Shown: positions 45,431-54,187, numbered from the stretch's first letter. The stretch is DNA of 64,000 nt from Ruminococcus sp. (GCA_018376535.1 JAHABC010000006.1:1-64000); one strand, 5' to 3'. Notes: generated by a model from the sequence alone, not told the origin. Numbers and translations are program-made.

Positions 45431-46693
45431 TTACATAACTTCTGAAACGTCTGAAATCTTACCAGTAATAGCACTAGCGGCAGCAATCGCTGGACTTGCT
45501 AGATAAACTTCACTTTCAACGTGACCCATTCTACCTACGAAGTTTCTATTAGTTGTAGATACTGCTCTTTCACCCTTGGCAAGTATACCCATATGTCCAC
45601 CTAGACATGGGCCACACGTTGGTGTCGATACTACACAACCTGCCTCTACAAAAGCCTCTAGGAAACCTTCCTTTAGTGCTTGTAGATATACCTTCTGTGT
45701 TGCTGGTATGATTATACATCTAACACCCTTTGCGACTTTCTTACCCTTTATGATTTCATAAGCAGTCTTTAAATCCTCATAACGACCGTTTGTACATGAA
45801 CCTATTACTACTTGGTCAATCTTGATATCTTCCACTTGGTCGATAGTCTTAGTATTTTCTGGTAGGTGTGGGAACGCTACTGTAGATTTTATTGTAGATA
45901 AATCGATATCGTAAGTTTTTTCGTAGATAGCATCTTCATCAGGTTCATAGATGTTGTACTCCCTGTTTACTCTTCCCTTTTGATATTCAATAGTTTTATC
46001 GTCTACTATAAAGATACCATTCTTAGCACCCGCCTCTATAGCCATATTTGCCATAGAAAATCTATCGTCCATAGATAGACTATGTACACCATCGCCTACG
46101 AACTCCATAGATTTATACAAAGCACCATCAACGCCAATCATTCCGATTATGTGCAAGATAACATCTTTACCACTAATCCACTTGTTTAGCTTTCCAGTTA
46201 GATTAAACTTTATCGCAGATGGCACTTTAAACCATGCTTGACCTGTTGCCATACCACAAGCCATATCGGTAGAACCTACACCAGTTGAAAAAGCTCCTAA
46301 AGCTCCGTAAGTACAAGTGTGACTATCTGCACCTATGATGCATTCACCACTAGCAACTATTCCTTTTTCTGGGAGTAGTGCGTGTTCAATACCCATGTTA
46401 CCAACATCGTAGAAGTTTAATATATCATACTTGTTAGCAAAGTTTCTAGTCTGCTGAGTTAAAGTTGCAGATTTGATATCTTTGTTAGGAGTAAAGTGGT
46501 CCATAACCATAGATATCTTAGTTTTATCGAAAACGGAAGTAAAACCGTTCTTTTCAAATTCGTTAATGGCTACTGGTGATGTAACATCGTTACCAAGAAC
46601 CATATCAAGTTTACAGTTTATAAGTTGACCTGCTTTAACCTCATTTAATCCTGCGTGTTTAGCTAGGATTTTTTGTGTCATAGTCATACCCAT
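45431..46693 (-). CDS. leuC: 3-isopropylmalate dehydratase large subunit
   Basis: LeuC carries the [4Fe-4S] cluster of isopropylmalate isomerase. The protein (about 420 residues) has DSHTCTYGALGAF, VIGSCTNGRYEDL and the cluster segment TPTCGPCLGGHMG. ATG 46693 is preceded by AAAGGA; upstream in-frame TTG is less likely. It pairs with leuD as in the HACN-type isomerases. Confidence 0.97.
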   Translation of the reverse strand: MGMTMTQKILAKHAGLNEVKAGQLINCKLDMVLGNDVTSPVAINEFEKNGFTSVFDKTKISMVMDHFTPNKDIKSATLTQQTRNFANKYDILNFYDVGNMGIEHALLPEKGIVASGECIIGADSHTCTYGALGAFSTGVGSTDMACGMATGQAWFKVPSAIKFNLTGKLNKWISGKDVILHIIGMIGVDGALYKSMEFVGDGVHSLSMDDRFSMANMAIEAGAKNGIFIVDDKTIEYQKGRVNREYNIYEPDEDAIYEKTYDIDLSTIKSTVAFPHLPENTKTIDQVEDIKIDQVVIGSCTNGRYEDLKTAYEIIKGKKVAKGVRCIIIPATQKVYLQALKEGFLEAFVEAGCVVSTPTCGPCLGGHMGILAKGERAVSTTNRNFVGRMGHVESEVYLASPAIAAASAITGKISDVSEVM

Positions 46694-46727
46694 AAAAATC
46701 AAATCCTTTCATTATAGTATAAATTAT

Positions 46728-47228
46728 TCATAGATAATATCCAATACCAACTCTAATAAATTCGTGACAAGATAGTTCCCACTCTAACAATTCCCAAATA
46801 GACTTAAATATATGAATAGTATCTTCATACTCATGTATTGAATAAAACTTTCCACTTTTACCAATCCAAACATTGCCCTCATAGTAATAACCTATTTGAC
46901 CAATATAGTTTATATCATTTTCATAAGTATTTTTTATAGTTGATATTTCATCATTGAAGTCACACTCATCTTGTGCAGTTAAAGTACATAGTTCAAAAGT
47001 AAAGTTAAAGCAGATATTACTTTCATGTTTTCCATCAATAACAGCAAAAGTTTCCTCTATGCCATAGAACTCTTGAAAAAACTTTCTAGCAATTGGTAGA
47101 AGATTATCACCATAGTGTTTTTCAAATAATGATATATCTACACATCTGCCTTCATACCAACCACAACATTTCATAGCTTGGATTATTCTTTCTCTTTTAG
47201 TAGAACCAGTTAATTCTATTATATTCAT
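46728..47228 (-). CDS. SUKH-3-like immunity protein
   Basis: The ~166-residue protein resembles the SUKH-3 domain: CCGWYEGRCVDI near the start and NVWIGKSGKFYSIHEY near the end. SUKH proteins are usually immunity partners of nuclease or deaminase toxins. ATG 47228 is chosen (AGAAG upstream); the longer frame to 47309 carries a segment that looks like the C-terminus of a second, lost copy. It sits inside the leucine region between ilvB and leuC, without a toxin gene. Confidence 0.6.
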   Translation of the reverse strand: MNIIELTGSTKRERIIQAMKCCGWYEGRCVDISLFEKHYGDNLLPIARKFFQEFYGIEETFAVIDGKHESNICFNFTFELCTLTAQDECDFNDEISTIKNTYENDINYIGQIGYYYEGNVWIGKSGKFYSIHEYEDTIHIFKSIWELLEWELSCHEFIRVGIGYYL

Positions 47229-47400
47229 TTTGATACTTCTTAAAATATCAAAAATTCCAATTCTAACCCATTCCACTAAGATAAGATTAAAAAAATTTAA
47301 TAAGCTCATAAACTGAACAATTTGCAGGAACCATATTTACATTCCACATATTTACATTCCACTAAGGTAAGATAAAAATAATAGGCTAGAATTGGAATTA
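47229..47400 (-). pseudogene. Remnant of a duplicated SUKH-3 gene end
   Basis: The residues encoded at about 47245-47309 (LLNFFNLILVEWVRIGIFDI) align with the C-terminus of the intact gene (LLEWELSCHEFIRVGIGYYL). Further upstream the DNA repeats itself again: CTTAGTGGAATG occurs twice and TGGAATGTAAATATG-like units recur around 47340-47375. This looks like decayed tandem copies. Confidence 0.45.
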
Positions 47401-47414
47401 ATTTTTAATAGTTA

Positions 47415-49115
47415 CTAATCGTCAATGGTTATCTCTAAAAGTGGCTCATATACAGATTGTCCTGCTGGAACCATTGGCAATACGTTGATATCCTTGTCAA
47501 TTAGGCAGTCTATTAGGCAAGGTTTACCACATGATAGAGCCTCTTTTAGTACTGGTTCGATATCGGATTTTTTAGTAATCTGTAAAGATTTAACTCCAAA
47601 AGCCTCACCGAGTTTTACGAAGTCTGTACCCTTTTCGATTACTGTTTGAGAAAATCTCTTGCCATAGAACAATCTTTGCCACTGTCTAACCATGCCAAGA
47701 ACACTATTATTGAATACTAGTTCAATAACTGGAATATCGTACTTTGCTAGAGTAGAAAGTTCGGTTAAGTTCATGTAGAAAGAGCCATCACCTGCAACGT
47801 TGATAACCGTTCTATCAGGATTACCAACCTTTGCTCCAATAGATGCTCCTAAACCATAACCCATAGTACCAAATCCACCAGATGTTGCTAAACTTCTTTC
47901 AGCTTTGAAGTTATAGTACTCAGCAACCCACATTTGATGTTGTCCTACTTCTGTACTTAATATAGCCTTACCATCGGTTAGTTTGTCAAGAGTTTCAAGG
48001 ACATCTTTAGGTAGAACAGCGTCGGTATCTTCAGACTTTACTGGGTGCATAGTCAATGGATATTCATTTTTCCAAGCATACACTTGTTTTAACCAATCGG
48101 AGTGGTCTTGTTGTGGAAGTTTAGAGTTCAACTCACTAAGAATATACGTCAAATCGCCTAGAACGTAGCTATCAGTTTCGATATTCTTATCTATTTCCTT
48201 AGTATCTATATCAATATGTAGAATGTTCTGTCCCATCTTAAAGGTATTAGTATTGCAAGATACTCTATCACTAAAACGTGAACCAAGAACTATCATTAAA
48301 TCGCAATCTTTAAGAGCAAGAGAGGAAGTTTTAGTACCGTGCATACCTAACATTCCTAGATATCTTTCGTCAGTATTATCAAAAGCACACTGTCCCATTA
48401 AGGATAGCGATACAGGAGCATCAACTTTATATACAAAGTCTTTCATTAGGTCAACGGCATCACAAGATACTATTCCACCACCTGCATAGATATATGGTCT
48501 TTTAGATGCCTTTATCATCTCGATAGCTTTTTCTATTTGAGTATCAACTACATCACTTTTGATGTATTCATATTTTTTTACAGGTTTATTTTCAAAATCG
48601 CAAACGTTAGCAGATACATCTTTAGGAACGTCTATTAAAACTGGACCTTTTCTACCCTCATTAGCTATATAGAAAGCCTCACGAATAGTATCGGCTAAAT
48701 CTTCGACCTTAGTAACTTGGAAGTTCTTTTTAGTAATAGATTTAGTAATAGAAACTATATCAGCTTCTTGGAAACTATCAAGACCTAATAGACTAGTTCC
48801 AACGTTACCAGTAATGGCAACTAACGGAATACTATCCATATTAGCAGTAGCGATACCTGTTACTAAGTTAGTAGCTCCAGGGCCAGATGTAGCAATAACT
48901 ACACCAGTCTTACCAGTAGTACGAGCATAACCGTCAGCGGCATGACAAGCGTTCTGTTCGTGGGAAGTTAGTATGTGATTAATCTTATCTTGATACTTAT
49001 ACAAAGCATCATAGATGTTCAATACTGCCCCTCCTGGATATCCAAATACAGTATCAACACCTTGTTCTAAAAGACATTCAATAATTATGTCTGAACCATT
49101 AAGTTTCTTAGCCAA
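47415..49115 (-). CDS. ilvB: Acetolactate synthase large subunit
   Basis: A ThDP enzyme that starts valine, leucine and isoleucine synthesis. The ~566-residue protein shows FGYPGGAVLNIYDAL, SHEQNACHAADGYAR (catalytic Glu) and the ThDP-binding segment GDGSFYMNLTEL, with normal length. The frame opens with a GTG at 49127 that overlaps the ribosome site AAGGAG; TTG 49115 gives the typical N-terminus and better spacing. No small subunit (ilvN/H) follows. Confidence 0.95.
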   Translation of the reverse strand: MAKKLNGSDIIIECLLEQGVDTVFGYPGGAVLNIYDALYKYQDKINHILTSHEQNACHAADGYARTTGKTGVVIATSGPGATNLVTGIATANMDSIPLVAITGNVGTSLLGLDSFQEADIVSITKSITKKNFQVTKVEDLADTIREAFYIANEGRKGPVLIDVPKDVSANVCDFENKPVKKYEYIKSDVVDTQIEKAIEMIKASKRPYIYAGGGIVSCDAVDLMKDFVYKVDAPVSLSLMGQCAFDNTDERYLGMLGMHGTKTSSLALKDCDLMIVLGSRFSDRVSCNTNTFKMGQNILHIDIDTKEIDKNIETDSYVLGDLTYILSELNSKLPQQDHSDWLKQVYAWKNEYPLTMHPVKSEDTDAVLPKDVLETLDKLTDGKAILSTEVGQHQMWVAEYYNFKAERSLATSGGFGTMGYGLGASIGAKVGNPDRTVINVAGDGSFYMNLTELSTLAKYDIPVIELVFNNSVLGMVRQWQRLFYGKRFSQTVIEKGTDFVKLGEAFGVKSLQITKKSDIEPVLKEALSCGKPCLIDCLIDKDINVLPMVPAGQSVYEPLLEITIDD

Positions 49116-49228
49116 AAGAAAACACACTCCTTAAAATATACTTATATTTTTTATTTAACGTCAGCTCAATTGAAAGAAATCGAACTCAAGTTAAACGAAA
49201 AAATGGTTTATATTGTTATTATATATTG

Positions 49229-49262
49229 GAACGTCTAAACGATATTTTTAGACGTTCCAAAG
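49229..49262 (-). terminator. Terminator after the cohesin-like lipoprotein gene
   Basis: TTGGAACGTCTAAA and TTTAGACGTTCCAA form a 14-bp stem about 30 bp past the stop codon, separating this gene from ilvB. Confidence 0.85.
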
Positions 49263-49290
49263 AAACATTTTTAACTAATGTACATACTCA

Positions 49291-50322
49291 CTAACTACGT
49301 GGAAGTGGAGTATCGGAATTTAACTTACCATTTTCGATAATTTGGTCAGCAAATACGCCACAAGCGTTTATGCTTTGAACTTCAAGAGCCTTGTTATCGT
49401 ACTTTAATTCGACTCTAGTAACTGCGATACCAGTATTGTTATCAAGATGTACTTTTAGCTTAACAACGTCACCAGGTTGAGCAGTAGCGTTATCTAAACG
49501 ATAGTTTACACCACTAGTAGCAGCACCTTGCTCAGTAACAGATAATGCCTTACCTACAGTTACAGTACCATTTTGAACTGTAAAAGGAACTTCATCATTA
49601 TCGCTATTATAGAGTTCTACATAGTTAAACTCTATAGGATAGTCACCAGCTTTAGCATCGTCAAGAACCTTTACAGATAATTCTACCATTGCACCAGATT
49701 CCACCTTATTGGAAGTATCTTCAGACATCCAAAGGAAAGTAGCATATCTGCTTTTAGCGAAGTATACATTTGAGTTGTTGTTATTGTTATTGTTGTTGTC
49801 GTTGCTATTATTGTTGTTATTGTTATTGCTGTTATTATTGTTGTTGTTACTATTATTATTGTTATTGCTATTGTTGTTATTATCATTATTGTTAGAGTTA
49901 TTATTGTTGTTATCACTGTTATTAGTAACGGTATTACCTTTAGAATCGGTAGTTTGACCATCTTTAGCAGTAGTAGTAGAACTGTTGCTATTGTCATTAT
50001 TATTATTATTTTTATTGTTATTGTTATCCACAACAACTTGAGTAACTACATTACCATCTGCATCTGTAACCACGTTACCATTAGAGTCTGTTAATGCTAC
50101 AGTTTCTTGAGCATTGTCGTCACTACCTTGAGCATCTGTAACTGCATTGCCTTGAGCATCAGTTTCTTGAGCCTCATCACTTGATTGAGTATCTTGAACG
50201 CTATCGCTAACAGAATTTTCTGCTTGATTATTATTACTATCAGTACTGCTACAACCTAACGCACTAACCGATAAGCAACATAAAAGTGCAACACAAACTA
50301 ATGCCTTTCTTAACTTTTTCAT
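49291..50322 (-). CDS. Lipoprotein with Asn-rich spacer and apparently circularly permuted cohesin
   Basis: The 343-residue protein has a lipoprotein signal (lipobox ALGC, Cys near 24), an acidic Gln/Asp/Ser region, and a spacer of almost pure Asn with some Ser and Asp (about 98-184). The rest resembles a cohesin in swapped order. Residues ~185-254 (YATFLWMSEDTSN, VKVLDDAKAGDYPIEF, VQNGTVTVG) look like cohesin strands 5-9. Residues ~265-343 (NATAQPGDVVKLKV, GIAVTRVELKYDNKALEV) look like strands 1-4. The protein stops where a normal cohesin would continue. A lipid-anchored cohesin could hold dockerin proteins at the membrane. It has its own terminator and does not belong to the leucine pathway. 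Confidence 0.7.
   Translation of the reverse strand: MKKLRKALVCVALLCCLSVSALGCSSTDSNNNQAENSVSDSVQDTQSSDEAQETDAQGNAVTDAQGSDDNAQETVALTDSNGNVVTDADGNVVTQVVVDNNNNKNNNNNDNSNSSTTTAKDGQTTDSKGNTVTNNSDNNNNNSNNNDNNNNSNNNNNSNNNNNNSNNNNNNNSNDNNNNNNNNSNVYFAKSRYATFLWMSEDTSNKVESGAMVELSVKVLDDAKAGDYPIEFNYVELYNSDNDEVPFTVQNGTVTVGKALSVTEQGAATSGVNYRLDNATAQPGDVVKLKVHLDNNTGIAVTRVELKYDNKALEVQSINACGVFADQIIENGKLNSDTPLPRS
49770..50030 (-). repeat. Low-complexity Asn-codon tract
   Basis: A mix of AAT and AAC codons with occasional AGC/AGT and GAT/GAC. Because codons are mixed rather than a pure triplet repeat, the tract looks maintained by selection on the protein rather than by recent slippage alone. The opposite strand reads as poly-Leu and is a shadow. 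Confidence 0.85.
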
Positions 50323-50489
50323 TTTAAAATCTCCTTTTCTATACGTTTTTAAGATATAGAGTTTATCTTCTAATAGCCATCACCCTAGATTAGCTACAAC
50401 TTACATTATACATATAAAACTTGAATATGTCAACAATAAATCGATAAATTTCACCAAAATACCATTTTAAAACAAAAAATTATAATAAT

Positions 50490-52169
50490 TTATCCATTAT
50501 TAACCATACTGTTTATAGCACTAGCCAAAGCGTGTATAGATGCAACTATTATATCGGTATCTATACCAGCACCCCAATAGGTTTTACCCTCTTTAGAGTT
50601 AATTCCAACGTATGAAACTGCCTTAGATTTAGAACCTACTTGTAAAGCGTGTTCTTTATAAGTAGTTATAGTATAATCGTAGCCAGTTATAGATTTAACT
50701 GCATTACTAACTGCGTCCAATCTTCCGTTACCGATACCATCAGCTACTTTAATATTACCATCTACTAATAGAGTTACTGTAGCACTTATACTATTTTCAG
50801 TAGTATCTTTTAGTTGAATGAAGTGAGCCTCTTTTATATCCAAAGGAGATACTTTATTCATATACTTATCCACAAATATTTTGTAGACTTCATCAGCCAA
50901 TAGTTCTTTGTGGTTATGGTCGGATACGCTCTTTACAGCATAGCCAAAGTTTTCTCTCATTTTAGGAGGTAAATCGAAACCGAAGTTTTGTTCCATAATG
51001 TAGCCTATGCCACCCTTACCCGATTGACTATTAATTCTAATAACGTCGGCTTCGTACTTTCTGCCGATATCTGTTGGATTGATTGGCAAGTATGGAACTG
51101 TCCAATGGTCACACTTTTTATCTTCAAGCCATTTCATGCCCTTAGCAATGGCATCTTGATGCGAACCACTAAACGCAGCAAATACCAACTGTCCACTATA
51201 TGGTTGACGCTCATAAACGTGCATACGAGTAACTTTTTCATATAGTTCAACTATTTCAGGCATATTAGAGAAGTCTAGTTCAGGTTCTACACCTTGAGAA
51301 TACATATTTAAAGCTAATGTGATTATATCCACATTACCAGTACGTTCGCCGTTGCCAAATAGAGTACCTTCAATTCTGTCAGCACCAGCAAGAAGACCCA
51401 TTTCGCTATCGGCAATGGCACAACCTCTGTCGTTATGTGGGTGCAAAGATACTATTACGTTCTCACGATTGTTTAGATTATCGCACATATACTCAACTTG
51501 ATTTGCGTAGATATGTGGCATGGAATGTGATACCGTTACTGGTAGGTTGATTATAACCTTATCATTTGGAGTAGGTTTCCAGATATCTATAACGGCGTTG
51601 CATATCTCAAGGGCGAACTCTGGTTCTGTACCTGTAAAACTTTCTGGAGAGTACTCAAAACGGAAGTTACCTTCAGTCTTGGCACGATATTCGTTACATA
51701 GATTTGCTCCAAACTTAGCGATATCTATTATTTCTTGTTTGCCCTTTTTAAATACCTGTTCTCTTTGTGCTACAGATGTGGAATTGTACAAGTGAACTAT
51801 TGCGTTCTTGCAACCCTTTAAAGCCTCAAAAGTTTTTGCTATAATATGTTCCCTTGATTGTGTTAATACTTGAATAGTAACGTCATCTGGAATTAAATTG
51901 TTCTCTATTAGAGTACGACAAAATTCATACTCTGTTTCAGATGCTGCTGGAAAACCTATTTCTATCTCTTTAAAGCCTATTTTGACTAAAAATTTAAAAA
52001 ATTCAAGTTTTTCCTCAAGGCTCATAGGAACTATAAGTGCTTGGTTACCATCTCTAAGGTCGACACTGCACCAGATAGGTGCTTTTTCTATGTAAGTTTT
52101 AGTTGCCCATCTCATAGGAGCATTTTTCACTGGAAAGAATTGTCTAGTATACTTTTCAACGTTTTTCAT
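50490..52169 (-). CDS. leuA: 2-isopropylmalate synthase
   Basis: LeuA condenses acetyl-CoA with 2-oxoisovalerate, the first leucine-specific step. The ~559-residue protein opens with RWATKTYIEKAPIWCSVDLRDGNQAL (split here by domain: the DLRDGNQ metal motif lies near residue 45), the hallmark of the yeast-like LeuA2 group. HPHNDRGCA and a C-terminal regulatory LeuA dimer domain (about 430-559) for leucine feedback follow. ATG 52169 is preceded by GGAGG. A T-box leader lies directly upstream. Confidence 0.96.
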   Translation of the reverse strand: MKNVEKYTRQFFPVKNAPMRWATKTYIEKAPIWCSVDLRDGNQALIVPMSLEEKLEFFKFLVKIGFKEIEIGFPAASETEYEFCRTLIENNLIPDDVTIQVLTQSREHIIAKTFEALKGCKNAIVHLYNSTSVAQREQVFKKGKQEIIDIAKFGANLCNEYRAKTEGNFRFEYSPESFTGTEPEFALEICNAVIDIWKPTPNDKVIINLPVTVSHSMPHIYANQVEYMCDNLNNRENVIVSLHPHNDRGCAIADSEMGLLAGADRIEGTLFGNGERTGNVDIITLALNMYSQGVEPELDFSNMPEIVELYEKVTRMHVYERQPYSGQLVFAAFSGSHQDAIAKGMKWLEDKKCDHWTVPYLPINPTDIGRKYEADVIRINSQSGKGGIGYIMEQNFGFDLPPKMRENFGYAVKSVSDHNHKELLADEVYKIFVDKYMNKVSPLDIKEAHFIQLKDTTENSISATVTLLVDGNIKVADGIGNGRLDAVSNAVKSITGYDYTITTYKEHALQVGSKSKAVSYVGINSKEGKTYWGAGIDTDIIVASIHALASAINSMVNNG

Positions 52170-52204
52170 AATTAAAAATACCTCCAAAATATTAATATTA
52201 ACCG

Positions 52205-52530
52205 ATTTTAACCAATAAAAAAACTCCGTCCTCTAAGTAGATAAAACTACATAGAGAGGCGAAGGTATAAAATCGATATACTTCCGTGTTACCACTCTCA
52301 ATTAACGATATCTTGCGATAAATCGTTCACTCCATCACATCAAACAATGTGTATCTCTGTAACGGGAGAACCCGTTCAAACCTAGTCGATATAAAATCTT
52401 TCAGCCGAAAGCTCAGGGAGGAGTAAAATCGAACTTCAATACTATCTTTTCAGCAGTTAGATAGTTCTCTGCAAATATCCATAACGATTTGCGTTCCCGT
52501 CATAGCCTTTAAAAATATTCATTGATTACA
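52205..52530 (-). promoter_or_regulatory. T-box riboswitch (leucine) upstream of leuA
   Basis: On the minus strand the leader has a long stem I region, the T-box sequence AGAGTGGTAACACGG (52298-52284), and a terminator hairpin ending in seven T (52259-52218). AGAG in the T-box can pair with CTCT in the terminator 5' arm to form the antiterminator. TGGT would pair with an ACCA tRNA end, which fits leucine tRNA. A CTC triplet at 52423-52421 is a possible specifier but I cannot fold the loop to prove it. Uncharged tRNA should switch leuA on. Confidence 0.88.
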
Positions 52531-52557
52531 TAATACAACATTTTAAAAAATTTGTCA
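52529..52557 (-). promoter_or_regulatory. Promoter of the leuA T-box transcript
   Basis: TTGACA (52557-52552), a 17-bp spacer and TATTAT (52534-52529) on the minus strand. Confidence 0.8.
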
Positions 52558-52585
52558 AGCACTTTTTAGAAAGTTTTTTATAGTA

Positions 52586-52696
52586 TCAAGATTTCATTTC
52601 CTTAGCAACTTTGATTAAAAGTTCTAACTGTTCTTTTTTAATAGTTCTTAATTTATCAATTCGTTCTCTAATAAATTTCTCATCAACCATATACAT
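52586..52696 (-). CDS. 36-residue helical microprotein
   Basis: This short frame starts with an ATG whose A is also the last base of the upstream gene's TAA, a classic translational-coupling overlap. The product (MYMVDEKFIRERIDKLRTI..., 36 residues) is charged and predicted helical (heptads of Ile/Leu with Lys/Glu). I know no family. Its tight link to the XRE regulator suggests a shared role, but it could be a chance frame. Confidence 0.45.
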   Translation of the reverse strand: MYMVDEKFIRERIDKLRTIKKEQLELLIKVAKEMKS

Positions 52697-53004
52697 TATT
52701 CTTTCAATATATCACTTAATTTCAATAAGATATCAGCTTTTTCATTAGGAAGTATACGATAATTTTCTACAAGTTCACGTTCGTTATTTGATAAAATAGA
52801 AATATTTTCATTCTCATTAAAAAGTTCAGCTAATGTTATTCCTAAAGGAGCAACCAAACGCTTAAGAGTATCAACAGTAGGTTGACGTTTGCCTAATTCA
52901 ATGCCACTAATATGGTTTTGTGATATCCCAGTTTCTTCCGATAACTTATATATAGAAATATTTTTTGACTGTCTAATATATCTCAATCTTTTACCAATAT
53001 CCAC
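52696..53004 (-). CDS. XRE-family transcriptional regulator
   Basis: The 102-residue protein starts at GTG 53004 (TTGGAG upstream), giving the standard IGKRLRYIRQSKNISIYKLSE N-terminus (listed frame begins DIGKRLRYIRQ). A helix-turn-helix fills residues ~5-60 (EETGISQNHISGIELGK), followed by a short helical tail. It is transcribed divergently from a SLOG-family gene; an inverted repeat in the gap is a candidate operator. Confidence 0.88.
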   Translation of the reverse strand: MDIGKRLRYIRQSKNISIYKLSEETGISQNHISGIELGKRQPTVDTLKRLVAPLGITLAELFNENENISILSNNERELVENYRILPNEKADILLKLSDILKE

Positions 53005-53069
53005 AATAATACACTCCAATCTACTAATTATTATATTATATGCAAATAAATAAAATAATATAAATATAG

Positions 53070-53082
53070 GTATTGTAAATAC
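53070..53082. promoter_or_regulatory. Candidate operator between XRE and SLOG genes
   Basis: GTATT-GTA-AATAC is a 5-bp perfect inverted repeat with a 3-bp centre, placed in the 135-bp divergent gap, where an XRE dimer would be expected to bind. Confidence 0.35.
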
Positions 53083-53139
53083 TATTTTTTAGGTGTATAA
53101 TTTTAAATATAACAAATTCTACGAGTTAGGAGATACATA

Positions 53140-53622
53140 ATGAAATCTTGTTGTTTTACTGGGCATAGGACAGTTAATATTAATATCAATCTATTAACTA
53201 TGCTAATGACGTCTATTGAAAGCTATGTACAGAATGGAATTGTCGACTTCTATTCTGGAGGTGCTATAGGTTGGGATACTATATGTAGTAAAGTAGTACT
53301 TCAACTTAGAGAAAAGTATCCAAATATTAAACTGCACCTGATATTACCTTGCAATACAGAACATCAAACTCTATATTGGAACGAACATCAAAAGTTGGAA
53401 TTTAACAGAATACTTCAATTGGCAGATACCGTAGAGTATACATCTTGGAACTATCATAGTCAATGTATGAAAATTCGTAATACTAGATTGGTTCAACTTG
53501 CCGACGTATGTATATGCTACTGCGATAACAGATATACTACTGGTACTGCTCAAACCATTAGAATGGCTAAAAAGAAAAACATTCCTATAATAAACCTATA
53601 CGACAAAAATAGATTACCTTAA
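53140..53622 (+). CDS. SLOG-family (YpsA/DUF1273-like) protein
   Basis: The 160-residue protein starts with CCFTGHRTV and has FYSGGAIGWDTICSKVV and LPCNTEHQTLYW, the nucleotide-binding Rossmann-like pattern of SLOG/DprA-related proteins such as YpsA. SLOG domains bind nucleotides or nucleotide-derived signals, in some cases in stress or defence systems. It is divergent from the XRE regulator. GTTAGGAG precedes the ATG. Confidence 0.85.
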   Translation: MKSCCFTGHRTVNININLLTMLMTSIESYVQNGIVDFYSGGAIGWDTICSKVVLQLREKYPNIKLHLILPCNTEHQTLYWNEHQKLEFNRILQLADTVEYTSWNYHSQCMKIRNTRLVQLADVCICYCDNRYTTGTAQTIRMAKKKNIPIINLYDKNRLP

Positions 53623-53642
53623 AATTTTAAGGTAATCTATAG
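53610..53642. terminator. Convergent terminator
   Basis: AGATTACCTTAAAA and TTTTAAGGTAATCT form a long perfect palindrome between convergent genes. Confidence 0.8.
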
Positions 53643-53645
53643 AGT

Positions 53646-54185
53646 TTACTTATCGTTAGATATCTTAGGTTTTAACTTTTTGTAGTATATATCAATTAGA
53701 TTATTTAAAACATAATCGTACATCAAAAATACTGGATTCGTAGTAATCAAAAGGACTAACATACCATGCGGAAAGTATTGGTTCATTTGGTCGGCAAGTT
53801 CTTCCATACCGAACAGTTTAAAAGTTATCTGAAAAGCTATGGTAACTGATACGTTATAGTATATCAGTTTAGAAAGAACTCTAACTAATTTGAGTTTAAC
53901 CTTATCGAAAAAAGTTTTTAGTATGGGATATAATCCAAATAGAAATATAAACATCACAGAACTTTCCTTATCAAAGGTAACAAACAGCGACAACATTGAT
54001 ACTGCTATATAAGTCAAAAACGACCAACCAGTACTAACTTCCACTTTAATAATCATCATTAAAGTACCTGCAATCATGGGAAGTGCTAGGCTCAATATTG
54101 GAATAACTCCCGTAAGGAACATACTAACCAAACATAATGCCGATATTATTCCTCCTAATGCTACCTTATAACTGGTACTATTCAT
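53646..54185 (-). CDS. Multi-helix membrane protein, ECF S-component-like
   Basis: The 179-residue protein has about five membrane helices and begins with YKVALGGIISALCLVSMFL, the kind of first helix seen in small integral substrate-binding (S) components of ECF transporters. It starts two bases after the xylB stop, so it is co-transcribed with it. A link to sugar metabolism is contextual only; the family call is tentative. Confidence 0.5.
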   Translation of the reverse strand: MNSTSYKVALGGIISALCLVSMFLTGVIPILSLALPMIAGTLMMIIKVEVSTGWSFLTYIAVSMLSLFVTFDKESSVMFIFLFGLYPILKTFFDKVKLKLVRVLSKLIYYNVSVTIAFQITFKLFGMEELADQMNQYFPHGMLVLLITTNPVFLMYDYVLNNLIDIYYKKLKPKISNDK

Positions 54186-54187
54186 AG

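Noticed and set aside
49683..50036. Plus-strand poly-Leu frame and minus-strand Ile/Thr-rich frame
   Set aside because: Shadows of the Asn-codon tract in the cohesin-like lipoprotein gene.
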